Of a stretch of 64,000 bases of DNA, positions 1-10,979 are shown piece by piece. A program made the position numbers and the translations under genes. Source of the DNA: Papio anubis (lineage: Eukaryota; Chordata; Mammalia; Primates; Cercopithecidae). The first letter of the stretch is position 1. Each line of letters opens with the position of its first letter. Under the pieces are notes generated by a model. That model saw only the letters and a list, made by a program, of their open reading frames with translations, did not search any database and was not told where the DNA came from. The stretch covers positions 67,984,501-68,048,500 of the forward strand of contig NC_044989.1 of assembly GCF_008728515.1 (NCBI RefSeq). The letters are read 5' to 3'.

Positions 1-915
1 TCTTTCTGTTATTAATTTCTAGTTTAATTTCATTTTGGTCTGAGATCGGGCATTGCATAATTTTTATTTTAAAAAAATTCTTAAGGAATGTTTTATGGCC
101 CAGAACATAGTCTATCTTGGTGAATGTTCCATGTGAGCTTGAGAAGAATATGTATTCTGCTGTTGTTAGATGACATAGTCTATAGATAGATATTCATTAG
201 ATACTGTTGTTTAATGGTGCTGTTGAGTTCAACTATGTCCTTACTGATTTTCTGCCTGCTGGATTTGTCCATTTATGACAGAGAGGTGTTGAAGTCTCTA
301 ACTCTAATACTGGAATTATTTATTTCTTCTTCCTGTTAGATCAGTTTTTGCTTCACATATTGTGATGCTTTGTTCTTGGGCACATACACTCTAAGGATTG
401 TTATGTCTTCTCAAAAAATTGACCCCTTTATCATTATGTAATGAGCCCCTTTATCCCTGATAAGTTTTCTGGTCTAAAGTCTATTCTGTATGGAATTAAT
501 ATAGCTACTCTCACTTTCTTTTGATTGGGGTTAACATGGTATATCTTTCTCTATCCATTTACTTCTAATCTAAATATGTTTTATATTTAAAGTGAATTTC
601 TTGTAAGCACCATGTAATTGGGTCTGGTTTCTTGATCCACTCTGACAATCTCTGTCTTATAACTGGTGTATTTTAGACCATTGACATCAAAGTGATCATT
701 GATGTAATTGAATTAATATCTGTTTTCTATTGCCTTTGTTCTTCTTCCCAATTTTGTCTTTTACTTTTTTTCTGCCTTTTTTAGTTTTAATTATTTTATA
801 TGATTAAATTCCCTCTCCTTTATTCCCATATCAGTTCTACTTCTTTTCTTACATTTTCTAGTAAGTGTTCTGAATTTTTATATTTTTAACTTCTTTTTCT
901 TGTTTCTTTACTAGA
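1..915 (-). mobile_element. Old L1 (L1M-type) fragment, ORF2 endonuclease region
   Basis: The plus strand reads as the reverse complement of an old L1. Landmarks in order are a 'cattttggtctgagat' block near 32, a 'gttgaagtctctaactctaa' block near 289 and a 'cctttatcattatgtaatga' block near 424. A 'ccattgacatcaaagtgatc' block near 679 follows. These belong to the N-terminal endonuclease half of ORF2 and the sequence leading towards ORF1. It is cut by the window edge and too decayed to code. The right edge near 915 is where the next block jumps back to the reverse transcriptase region. Confidence 0.8.
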
Positions 916-3880
916 GCTTTACATACAATGTTGAATGAAAACAGATCTAGACATCCTTGATTTCTTTCCAGTTGTAAGGAAAATACTTCCTTTTAGTATT
1001 TCCCCCATTGATTATAACATTTGCTTTATGTTTTCTGTAGATACTGTTTATCTGGTGGTTAAAGTTTCCTTCTATTCTTAGGTTGATGAGACTTTATTTT
1101 TTTAATCATAAAAGGACATGAAATTTTATTAAATGCTTTTTCTGCATCTATTGACTTATCCATATAATTTCTCTCATTTAATTTATTAATTTAGCAAGTT
1201 ACATTAATTGATATTATAGGGTTAAACCACTTTATATTCTTGAAATAAGTTTATTTGTGATAATTTTAATTCTCATATATTGCTGGATTTGGTTTACTAT
1301 TATTTTGTTTAGATTGCTGCATCTATAATTATAGATGATTTCTTTTTTTTGACTTATCACCATCAGTATTGGTGTCAAAATTATGCTAGCTTTATCTGTA
1401 TTTTGCAATAGATAATGAAAAATTACAATTAATGTTTTTCTGAATATTTGATAGAGCTCACTTGTTAAAAACTATCTGAACCCTCAGTTTTTATGTGCAT
1501 AGATCTTTTACATTCCAAAGTTTTAAATTATACTATCTAATTTTTTAATAATTATTTGAAATATTATGTTCTTTTTATCGCTAATGTTTATTCTTTTTTC
1601 CCTTTATTTTTTCCAGTTTTTGTCAAATAAATTAATCCTTCACGAAATAAATGTTTGTTGCTCATTTTTATTGCATGTTTATACTTCATTAATTAATGCT
1701 CTTATATTTATTACTTTCTTGCTTTTCTTTTCTTTGGGTTTTCTCTTAAGTTAAATAATTTACATAGTTTCAGACCTTCTTTTAAACTATAAATATTAAA
1801 GGCTATAAATTTTCCTACAGTACTGCTTTAGCCATATCCCCACAAGTCTTGATGATGTAGAAATCTAGTTATAGTTTAATTCTGAGTATTAGGTTAAACC
1901 TTATGAAATTGTCATTTTTGTAGGTTAAAAACTGTTGAATGTCAGCAATTCTGTAGTTAAATTTAATATAGTCTAACTTTCACTATTATGTCTTTATCCA
2001 CAATTCACATAGAAGCATGTTTGTTAATTTCCAAATATATGTGTTTTTCTCCAGTCAGCTTTCTGTTATGGATCTTTAAGAATTTTAATGTGGTCAATAG
2101 GACAATTCATTTGAAGCCTTTATTAATTAGCTTATGACCCATTATATGTGTTCCATTTTAATAAATATTTTGCTTGTTTAAAAGGAATTTTTATTCTGCA
2201 TTTGTTGATTGCATTGTTCTACAGAAGTCCAGCTGATAAAGCTGCTATATTGTTCAAATTTTCTGTATCAATAGTGATTATTGTCTGCTTGCTCTATCAA
2301 TTTCTTTCCTTTTTTTTTTTTTTTTGGCACAATCATGGCTCACTACAACTACAACTTTACAACCTCTGCCTCCTGGGCTCAAGTGATTCTCCCACCTCAG
2401 CCTCCCAGGTAGCTAGAACTACAGGTACACACCAACATACCCAGCTAATTTTTGTATTTTTAGTAGAGTCAGGATTTCACCTTGTTGCCCCAGCCAGTCT
2501 TGAACTCCTGCACTCAAGTGATCCACCCACCTCGGCCTCCCATAGTGCTAGGATTACAAGTGTGAGCCACCACGCCTGGCCAATTTCTAAAAGATAAATA
2601 TTAATATATCCCACTATGTTGGTGCAGTTTTAAATTTCTCCTCATAATATTGTTAGCTACTTTTACTTTATAGATTCTGATGTTGTCATAAAGATGGAGT
2701 CGTTATATATTCTTAGTTAACTGAATCATTTATTATTATATAATAGTCCTCTTAATCCCTACTAACATCTGTTGCTTCCAATTCTGTTTTTAAATATATA
2801 ACATTTTCTTATACATAAAATAATATCTATTTTATTACTATATGTTAATATACATAATCTTTTACATAGAATTTGCCTTGACATAGCTTTTTCCATTTGA
2901 TTTCAACCATTCTATGACCTTATAGGTTTGCCATATCTCTTGTAAATTGTACATATTAGTAGCTATACTTTAGATATTTATCTAGACTAACAATCTTTTT
3001 TTAAATGGGACTTCAGTTTATTTACATTTATTGTAGCTACTGATATATTTAAATTCATTTTTAACATTTAATTATGAGTTGTTTGTTCTACATTTTTAAA
3101 AGTATCTTTTTCTCTCTTCTCTCACCTTCACTTGCTTATTTTTTCCTCCTTACTTACCCCCTTCCTAATTTAGAGTAATTCACTTTATTTTGGTTCTAGA
3201 AATTTCAGAATGCTTGCTTATCTCATCAAAGTTTAAGTATATTAAATTTCTTTACTCTCCTTCTTCCAAAATACAAGAGACGAAACCATTCAACACCAAT
3301 TCCCAGAACTTTACTTAATTCTATTGTTTAAATGTATTGTGGTTTTATTATTTTTAACCATTTAAGACATTATTATTGTCATTTCATACAGTCAATACTT
3401 TCTAAGTTTGTCCACTTAGAAATGATTTTTGTTCTTATCATTTCTTTTCAGACCTTCCATCTGAGATCACTTTCCCTTTGCTTGAAGTATATCCTTAATG
3501 AGGTTCCTTTGGTGATAAATGTTTAGCATTTGTTTGTCTAAATATGTTTTGTAGACATGCACATGTAAGATGATATTGTCTCTCTGAATGTCTCTTCAAG
3601 ATATTAATTTACTGTCTTGCAGTTTAATTGTTATTCTTGAGAAGTCGGTTCTCAGCTGGAATATCATTCCTTTGAAGGTATGTTTTTCTTTAACTGCTTT
3701 TGAGGTCTTCTTATTTGTTTTAGTGATCTTCAGTTTCTCTATGATGCTTCTTCGTGTGAATGTTTTTTCCTCCTTGCCATTTGTTTGAATTTCTGAATAA
3801 TGAATGGATCTCTCATTCATTCTAGAAACTTATCTGCCATTATCTTTAAAATATTGCCTCTAATACATGTCTAGTAACTT
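915..3880 (-). mobile_element. Second L1M-type fragment, ORF2 RT region through ORF1 region
   Basis: From about 920 the sequence matches a more 3' part of L1 than the preceding block: 'acaatgttgaatgaaaacag' and 'aaatgctttttctgcatcta' are RT-region landmarks. It then runs through the endonuclease region ('tgctttagccatatccccac' near 1825; 'cagtttatttacatttattg' near 3013) into the ORF1 region after about 3150. An Alu at 2310-2581 interrupts it. No long frame survives. Part A (1-915) and this part are either two separate copies or one rearranged copy. The class is L1M; the subfamily was not determined. Confidence 0.75.
2310..2581 (-). mobile_element. Alu element (J/S-type), internally deleted
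   Basis: Reverse-strand Alu: a T-run at 2310-2325 stands for the A-tail, then the right and left monomers read backwards, ending 'ccaccacgcctggcc'. About 45 bp expected between the tail and 'ggcacaatcatggctcac' (the usual 'gagacagagtc...gagtgcag' part) is missing. An 8 bp direct repeat 'caatttct' flanks it (2298-2305 and 2581-2588), a probable short target-site duplication. It sits inside the old L1. Divergence and the 'cccacctcagcctccc' signature suggest AluJ or early AluS. Confidence 0.93.
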
Positions 3881-4255
3881 GGTAATAAATGGACCTAAAC
3901 ATGCAATGGCTCAACACAATAGAACTTTATTATTTCCTCTTCTGTCACGAGTAGGTGCATAACTAGGCAGGGCTAATCTCCTCCATCTGGTCATTCAGGG
4001 AACCAACTGATGGATGCTCTGCCTTTTTAACACATGACTTTTCAAAGTCATCTCCATCCAAGCCAATCATGAGGAAAAAATAACATGAAGGAACACATAT
4101 AATAAGTATTTTATAAACTGGGCTTACAAAAGGAACACATAATATTTTGTATCAATTGGCTATAATCCAGTCATATGGCCACCCTAATATCAAGCGAAGC
4201 CAGAAAATACAATCTATGAGTCCAGGAAATAAAGAATTTGCATTTGGTTGCATAG
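3880..4255. mobile_element. Unclassified dispersed repeat interrupting L1M
   Basis: L1-like sequence stops near 3880 and resumes near 4260. The insert has features I associate with a common mammalian dispersed repeat: a 'tagaactttattatttcctc' end, a 'catctggtcattcagggaac' middle, a 'caaagtcatc' block and a 'cagtcatatggccaccctaa' block. The stretch at 9145-9640 has a comparable plan. I cannot name the family (MaLR-like LTR or hAT-type are both possible). Confidence 0.4.
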
Positions 4256-5230
4256 CTAGCAGTATCTGATGTACCATTCTCTTTTTCCTTTCTTTCCAGA
4301 TCTATGCTGTACCATTTCACTCTATCTGCTGCTTTTCTTAATCTTTCATATTTTCCATGTGCTGGGTTTCTTTGTTCTGCATTTTGGTTGTTTTTTTTTT
4401 TTTTTGGAGATATTCTTTATTTCATTAACTCTATCTTCAGCTGAGTCTACTCTGCTGCTAAACCCATCCATTTATATTTTAATTTCAATTGTCCTATTTT
4501 TAATTCCTAGAAATTTTGTCTGGTACTGTTTCAAATCTGTAAGTTTGCTTTTTATAGTTCCTGCATTCCAAACATATTTTCAGTCTTGTAGTATTTATTT
4601 TAACTTGGTAATCATAGTTGTTTAAAATAATTCCAACATATGAACATTTCTGGGGATTTGATTATGCTCTTGTATTTCTGATGGCTTTCACTCATGGTGC
4701 CTTGTTGCTTTGCGTATTGTACATTGCTAGTTACAGATTAATTTCCACAGAGATTATCTGTGATTGCTGCTGCTAGAATTCTGAGAGCACTACTAATCTG
4801 TAGCCACTTTAAAGTAACATCTCATCTTTGTTTTTGTTTCTGTTTTGGTCTTTTTGCCTCTTTTGGATCACCTAAATTGTGGGCATTCTGAATTCTAACG
4901 CTTTTGGGGCTGGCTGGGGATTATTATTTCTCAAAGGAGCCTTTTTCCTCTTCCACTTAGAACTAAAATTCAAAACAACAGCTTATGTGCAGTATCCTCT
5001 AGGAAAGAGACAAGGAGTGAGGTATGCTTATTTTTAGTTCACCTTTACACTGTGGGTATAGGCCTCTGGTATCCCAGCTTAATCCTTGTGGTTGACATAT
5101 TTGACTCTCCAAGTTGCAAAAATCGACTATGGGATGTCTTCTATTCCCTGTACACTGTTGATACAGGACAGAGGAGCCCTAAAATATGGGCTTGGCCCAG
5201 CAAAAAGTTTAAGGGTGAGCTGGTGGTGCT
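4256..5230 (-). mobile_element. L1M 5' portion (ORF1/5'UTR region), continuation
   Basis: Resumption of the old reverse-strand L1. 'ttaactctatcttcagctga', 'ggtaatcatagttgtttaaa' and 'aataattccaacatatgaac' are recognisable ORF1/5' region landmarks of L1M-type elements. Beyond about 4800 the match is weak and the 5' end is uncertain. It ends where an LTR begins near 5230. A T-run at 4389-4405 is internal. Confidence 0.6.
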
Positions 5231-5690
5231 GTAGAGCAACTTTTATTGAAGCAGTTGTGTACAGCAGCAGTAGAGGTACTGCTCCTTGTGAAGCAGGGCA
5301 ACCCCTTAGGCAGTGTGCCCAGAGTAGCAGCTACTAGTAGTAGTCATATTTATACCCACTTACAATTACATACAAATTAAGGGGCAGATTATGTAGACAT
5401 TTCTAGGAAAAGGGTGGTAACTTCTGGGTCTTTAGGTTGTTGCCATTGAAAGGGGTGGTAACATCAGAGTGTTGCCATGGCAATGATAAACTGACAGGTC
5501 ACACTGGTGAGCGTGTCTTATGGGTGGCAGCTTCTATCCTGGACCTGTTTTAGCTAGTCCTCAATTAGGTTCAGTGTTAAAGCCCTGCCTCTGGAGTCCA
5601 GTCCCGCCTCCTACCTCCCTGCAAAATGAAAGCTCAGGCTCACCCTATTTGCTAAACGAGACTGAGACAAAAGTTCGCTTCAGTGCCACT
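5230..5690 (-). mobile_element. Solo LTR, ERV1-like, reverse strand
   Basis: The block reads as an LTR on the minus strand. The complement of AATAAA lies at 5242-5247, followed by 'gcagggcaaccccttaggca', 'gggtggtaacttctgggtc', 'gttgccatggcaatgataaa', 'ctggtgagcgtgtcttatgg' and 'gcctcctacctccctgc'. These are typical of an abundant primate/mammalian ERV1-class LTR whose name I cannot fix. No internal retroviral sequence flanks it, so it is a solo LTR. The 5' edge near 5690 is approximate. Confidence 0.65.
5242..5247 (-). terminator. LTR polyadenylation signal AATAAA
   Basis: Plus-strand 'tttatt' within 'caacttttattgaag' is AATAAA on the minus strand. It is near the 3' end of the reverse-strand LTR, where the R/U5 poly(A) signal is expected. 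Its activity is unknown. Confidence 0.45.
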
Positions 5691-5889
5691 TATATCTGAG
5701 TTCCTGTTTCCACCTAATTTGGGGGCTTAACTTCTTGTCTGCTCACTGACATGTGTAAAAAATCCAGAATTAAAAAAAAAAAAATTCATCCAACATTTTT
5801 AGTTTTTCAATTAGTGGGTCACTCGGATATTTATCCACCATTCTACTGGAAAAGGTGGTTACTGAGTCCTGGTTCTGTAGTTTCAGTTT

Positions 5890-6150
5890 ATATGCAATTT
5901 CCCCTCAAAAGCTTCCCTGACCTTCCTTTCCAAGGTGCTTCCATAACCTTCACCACAAACCCTTACCTTAGTATTTACCACATAGCATTGTAATTTCTAG
6001 TTTGTCCGTATTCCTGGGACACTGGAAACATTGAGAAAGCATGAGTCATGACTGTCTTGTTATTCATTATATTTCCAAGGATAATTAAAGTGGTTTCTGA
6101 TACTTAGGAAGCATTGACTAAATATTTGTTGAATTAATAAATGCATTTAT
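5890..6150 (+). mobile_element. L2 LINE 3' end
   Basis: 'cttccctgaccttcctttcc' and 'gtatttaccacatagcattg' are followed by the terminal 'aaatatttgttgaattaata'. This is the standard order of the L2 3' end in forward orientation. The copy is diverged and truncated at its 5' side, with no coding content. Confidence 0.7.
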
Positions 6151-6154
6151 GAAT

Positions 6155-7090
6155 TAACTTCTTTCTTCCACCTGCCTTATCTTCGAGAGGTTCCTGGGCA
6201 TTTTCTGAAATTTTCTTTTAATATTGTCAGTTTTACAACAGCCTGGCCTTTAGGTAACATGGTGGCATAACAGGAAATACAATTTACTTGATAAATATTA
6301 AGTAAATGAATACATGCTTAATATGTACTTTTGAAATCAACAGCTTGCCCTGTGTAATATAATTATTGGTTAAACAATTTTCAGATGGTCTTTGAAATAT
6401 TTTATGAATATTGAGACAATTGGTTAACTAACACTTAAATGATGTGGTCAAATACTCTAGAGGAGTGTAAAGAAAATTAAGAAGTATCTTACTTGCCCTC
6501 AATCTCAATTTTTTTTGTGCCATGGAGACATCAAAAACCATGTTTTTAAGCTGGGGTGGTAGATGTCCTTCCCCATGGCTAACAACCTATTCAGAAACAT
6601 ATCATCATCATCTTACCTGCTACTGATCAGGCTTGTCATTGTCTATCTGTCTTATGACTTGTTGCTGTCCCCCTTCCTTGTTAGCCCTTCAGCCTCTATC
6701 CTGGCCGTCTGAGTACAAGAGGTTGTGAGGAAAGTTCCACCAAGCCATATTATTCATCTTCTGGTGAATGCTGTTTTTTCAGAGGATTAAAGACCAGAAT
6801 GTCCTGATTAAACACTTAATTAGACATACTAAAAAATTTTGCCAGTTTTAAATAATTGATTCCCTCATTAGTTTAATATGCTAATGACAGAGCCCTGAAA
6901 AAGGGAAATGGAACAAAATTTACCCTCTGAGAAAATGGGTTGAAAGTAGATTTTTACACTGAGATATTTCAGAGTAAATTACCAGTTCCCAATAGATAGG
7001 AGTTATCTAACTAGTATTTCACTCACTGCTTGGACCTCTAATGGCTAAACTTTTTGCAAATGAGGGCACTTGGGTTTGGCCTTTTTGGTT
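6155..7090. other. Unassigned sequence
   Basis: About 0.9 kb of AT-rich sequence with no repeat I can name, no long frame and no RNA gene. It may hold very old repeat remnants or unique sequence. Confidence 0.5.
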
Positions 7091-7094
7091 ATTT

Positions 7095-7365
7095 GCTGTT
7101 AGAAACTGCTGTAGATTATGAGATACAATGGAAAGAGCCCCCTGCACTGACAGCCAGGTGATCTGTGTGCAAATCACAGCTATCACTTCCCTATTGTGAC
7201 TTGGTAAGCCCCCTTAATCTCTTTGAGTCTTCACATGTCTTTCTGTTAAGATGAAGTCTGCAACTGTTTGTGTCCTAGACAAATTTTTATCTTCAATAAC
7301 ATAATTCTGCTTACTGAGAACTAGGCACTCAGTATATGTTTACTGAATTAATAAAACAAAAGAGT
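7095..7365 (+). mobile_element. MIR SINE
   Basis: The forward MIR order is visible: 'caatggaaagagccccctgc', a degraded core 'caaatcacagctatcacttc', 'ttgtgacttggtaagccccc', 'aatctctttgag' and an L2-like terminus 'ggcactcagtatatgtttac'. The match is clear across the length, with heavy divergence as expected for this ancient tRNA-derived SINE. Confidence 0.75.
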
Positions 7366-7495
7366 TGGATTAGGTAGCAATTCAAGTAACCTTCAATTCC
7401 AAAACCACATGATTTCCTCTGACATTCATCTTGCCATTTTTGTTCCAAAAATTGTTCTCGGCAAAATGACTCTTGAGTCCTGTGCACCAGTGATT

Positions 7496-7578
7496 GATAG
7501 GTGGATGGATGGATGGATGGATGGATGGATGGATGGATGGATAGATGGATGGATGGATGGAGAGATAGATAGATAGAG
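7496..7578. repeat. (TGGA)n/(GATA)n microsatellite
   Basis: About 18 tandem TGGA units with one GATA interruption, then a short run of GATA units. The minus-strand translation gives an artificial Ile-His-Pro-Ser repeat, which is not a gene. Length polymorphism is likely. Confidence 0.97.
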
Positions 7579-7789
7579 ATATAAAATTCTGATTCAGCAC
7601 CAGATGTCTATACATATACGAAATAACTTCTTAATTGTATCCATCATCTGGAATATTATATAAGAAAATTTAGCAGTAGTCACTTAAATCATAGTTTTAT
7701 TCTTTGCCATCATCCAACATGAGAGATGTAAGAAAATAAAGAACAACAAGATGGTAAGGAGAGAGGATTGTGTAGGTATCCATGTATTG

Positions 7790-8110
7790 ACATGTTTCCT
7801 GAAATATTGTTATATAAATAAAGCAAGTTACAGAAAATATAATATAATCCCATTTTTGTAAGAAAAAAAATAATTATAATCCTACATGCCTGATCTATGC
7901 ACCTGGTAGGTAGAGTATAAGTTTGTGTGATCTTAGAAAAAAGGCATAATTGACTACTTGAATTGTTAACATCTGTTTCCAGGGGTGCAATGGTGGGTGA
8001 GTGTTTGAGCGGAGAGAGTGGGAAGGAAGTTTGGAGGGAAGGAGATTGTTGGCTTTTTCTTTGTCCACTTATGTGTTGTTTGGCTTGTTTTTAAATACAA
8101 TTTGCATTAA
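7790..8110. mobile_element. Possible ancient dispersed repeat
   Basis: A run of 'cccatttttgtaag', 'ttgttaacatctgtttccag', 'ggtgggtgagtg', 'tttctttgtccacttatgtg' and 'caatttgcattaaa' resembles a common mammalian repeat end whose consensus has 'gttaacagtggttatctctg'. The stretch at 46740-46985 has the same plan. The family is not identified. Confidence 0.35.
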
Positions 8111-8189
8111 ATTACCTTTTTAAACCAAAATGTGTGTAACACATGGTTGATACCCAAATGTAACTTGTTCTGCCAGCTTTCCAAATATT

Positions 8190-8672
8190 TGAAAATTCAG
8201 GCAAAGTCTTTAAAGCAGCCTTCAATGTCTTCCATATTCTGACCGCTCATTAGCTCTGCGTCCTCATCTCCTTTGAATCTCTCCCTTGTTTGCACTTTTC
8301 CAACCACCTGGTCCTCCCTGACATTCTTTAAACATACAAAGCTTGCTCCCACTATGGACCCTTTGCACTGGCTGTTTCCTCCCCCTGGCACATTCTTCCT
8401 CTATATATACACGTGGCTCTTTCCTTCATGTCTTTTAGGTTTCTGTTCAAATGTCACCTTCTGGACCACTACATATTATCTCGCTCCTCCTTGGCACTCT
8501 TTAGCCTGTTTTACTATATTTTTTCCATAACACTAATTACTATTTGATAAACTATATATTTGTCTATTTGCTTACTATATGATCTACTTATACTGCAAGG
8601 TTTCCCAGTACCTAGAATGGTGGTGCCTGACATACAGATGACACACAATTGACATACCTAACGAATACAAAG
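8190..8672 (+). mobile_element. L2 LINE 3' portion
   Basis: The long L2 order is recognisable: 'ccttcaatgtcttcc', 'gaccctttgcactggctgtt', 'tcctccccctggcacattct', 'tttctgttcaaatgtcacct', 'gtctatttgcttac', then a degraded terminus near 8670. It is a non-coding remnant of the ORF2 3' end and 3'UTR. Confidence 0.8.
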
Positions 8673-8674
8673 GC

Positions 8675-9140
8675 AAATAAGGCAAATGCAGCTCATCCTG
8701 TGTAGCAGTCTAGTGCCATTTGAGGTGCATATGCTGACCTATGTGGTGGACTTAAGTTTTTTCAAGGAGGGAATAGAAACATATAGTGCTAAACCCAGAT
8801 TTCCTTCTGCTCCTACCTCTCAAGCTTTAGTGACATTATGCTCCCAATATCTGGTAACATCATGCAGGTTACTCTGCAGATCTGAAATATCACTTTTACT
8901 CTTTTACTTGTACTATTCAGAATTTTCTGGATCCACCAGACAGATTCAGACTCAGCAAAATCATGTCTTTAGGTCTTGTCTAATCACTGAACGTGTATAT
9001 TTATTTGACATTTCCAACTAGATTATCTCAATATTGTCTTAACACATCTGATCTGAGGTGTAGACCATTCAAAAGGCAAAGTGAGCAGTCTATTCTCACT
9101 CCTGGATTCTTCATTAAACTATTATATTCCCAGCATTTCT
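8675..9140. other. Unassigned sequence
   Basis: No repeat or gene recognised. The 111-residue forward frame here has no domain features and no supporting splice or promoter context. Confidence 0.5.
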
Positions 9141-9144
9141 GTGT

Positions 9145-9640
9145 CAAAAGGTAAGAATGCATCATTTGGCTTAAACAATACAGAGATTTATTGATTCTCA
9201 GAACTGAACAGTCTCAAGGAAAGGCAGCTTCCTGGTTCACTGATCCAGCATCTCAGTCATATCTTCAGAGACCCAATTTCTTTTTATCTTTCTGCTCAGC
9301 AGTCCTCAATATGAGCTCCATCCTAACATCTGCTCTTCTTGTGGTAGTAGGATAAAAGCCTGACATAGTCAGGGATGCAAGCATCTTTGTTCAGTAGGAT
9401 ACATTCCTTTTGCCCCAGTACTATAATAGCACTGAGATATACACTTATCAGACTAGCACGGGGCGTATGTCCTCTTCAGAAACAATGGCCATAACTGGTG
9501 GAATGTGCTGATCAGGTAGGTTAAGCCAATCTGGGCCCACCCCTAGAGCTGGAAGTGGGATGAGGTTACTCTAAAGTCTATTGGTAGAATAGAGGAGGAG
9601 AGAAGAGAATTCACCAACGAAAATCAGAATACTCTGAGAA
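9145..9640. mobile_element. Unclassified dispersed repeat
   Basis: It begins 'ttggcttaaacaatacagag' and 'atttattgattctcagaact', followed by 'ctgatccagcatctcagtca', 'cagagacccaatttcttttt' and 'taagccaatctgggcccacc'. This plan is familiar from a common old mammalian repeat, but I cannot name it. Strand and exact edges are uncertain. Confidence 0.45.
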
Positions 9641-9644
9641 CAAC

Positions 9645-10185
9645 AAATGCCCAATACAAGTACCATGACAGAGAAGGATGTGAGTGCTGAAGAGGACTAC
9701 TCGCTTTCCATGGGCTTCAGAAAGTGAAGGGGAGAGAAGCCATTGCAATAAATGTTTGTATTTTCAATGTCCTAAATCTCTCTCTAAAGCATATTTGTTG
9801 CTTGAAAAACACATGGAATCTAGAAGAATTAAGTCTAACTGCTGTGACTTGTTAGTGCATAGCGGTCTCTTTCAGCCAATAATTCGCCTCTACAAAAAGG
9901 CCAAAAAGACTGCCCAAGAGAAATAGCAATGCCGGAAAAATTAAGGTTCTCTTCTCCTCCTGATCCTAGTTTGGAAACCGAAGGGAAAAATCCATTAACA
10001 CAATAAAAGTTATACTTCCTTTTGTTAGCAATTCTTCTCCCACTTTAGCATTAGTAACACCTTCTACTTAAGGCCAACAATATCTGTATCCCATTCTTTT
10101 GGGGACACTCTACCCTGTCACTTGAGGAAGTGCTAACAAATTTCCAAGAATCAAAGAAAATACTCTATGCAAATTGATGGCATTT
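9645..10185. other. Unassigned sequence
   Basis: No repeat or gene recognised. The 80-residue frame in it shows nothing beyond chance. Confidence 0.5.
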
Positions 10186-10189
10186 TAAA

Positions 10190-10975
10190 AAGCTTTTTCT
10201 TATTGTGAAATTTTAAGCAAAGAATAATACAATGAACGGCCACGTATCCATCATCCTGCTTCAACTGTAACCATATCATGGCTGATTCCAGTTCCAGCCA
10301 CTTCCTCCTACTATATTATTTTGAAGCAAATTATTTTGGAAATTCCAGTTCCAGCCATTTCCTCCTTGTATATGTATCTCATATATTTCAAAAAGATAAT
10401 GAATCTTAAAAACATTATCACAGCTTAAAAGTTGACAATATTTCATAAGCAATTATCAACTATCTAATCAGTACTCACATTCAATTATCTCATAAATGTC
10501 ATAATTTAAACATTTGTTTCTTTGAATTAGGATGCAAATGGCATCCATATAATCAATTCATTCAATTCATTCATAAGCATTTGAAGTCTCTTTTAACCTA
10601 TGAATTTCATCTCATCTCTCTTTTTTCTTTCTTACAATATTTTTATTGAAGTAGCCAGGTAATATACCCAGTAGATTTTTCCACAGTCTGTATGCTGCTG
10701 ATTGTATCTCTGTAGAATGGTTTAACACTTTCTTCTCTTCTTTCTTGTAAATTGATAGCTGAATCTAGAAGCTTCATCAGATTTAGATGTGGATGTTATT
10801 TGAATCATCAGTCAAGGAAGTGTATTCACATATCTTCCCACTTCATAGATACATATATTTCAAAGTGTCTGGGAAATTACAACCTGCAGAGAGGTTCCAT
10901 TTCATTTATACAAATAAATAATCTAAACAAAGTGAGTTCACATGGGGGCGTTATTTTGAAATTCACATAAGCTAA
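10190..10975 (-). mobile_element. L1M 3'UTR, reverse strand
   Basis: Reverse complement of the long L1M (MC/MD/ME-type) 3'UTR. 'atacaatgaacggccacgta' near 10230 corresponds to the 3' terminus. Then come 'atattattttgaagcaaat', 'gaagtctcttttaacctatg', 'tttttccacagtctgtatgc' and 'tctagaagcttcatcagatt'. It has no coding capacity. A short local duplication lies at 10283-10365. Confidence 0.75.
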
Positions 10976-10979
10976 CATT

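Noticed and set aside
2148..2597. 149-residue forward frame
   Set aside because: The second half is the well-known artefact translation of a reverse Alu and the first part is old L1.
7496..7578. Regular repeats as a possible CRISPR array
   Set aside because: A four-base tandem repeat without unique spacers, in a mammalian sequence.
7382..7615. Ser/Ile/His/Pro-repeat protein on the minus strand
   Set aside because: It is a translation of the TGGA microsatellite.
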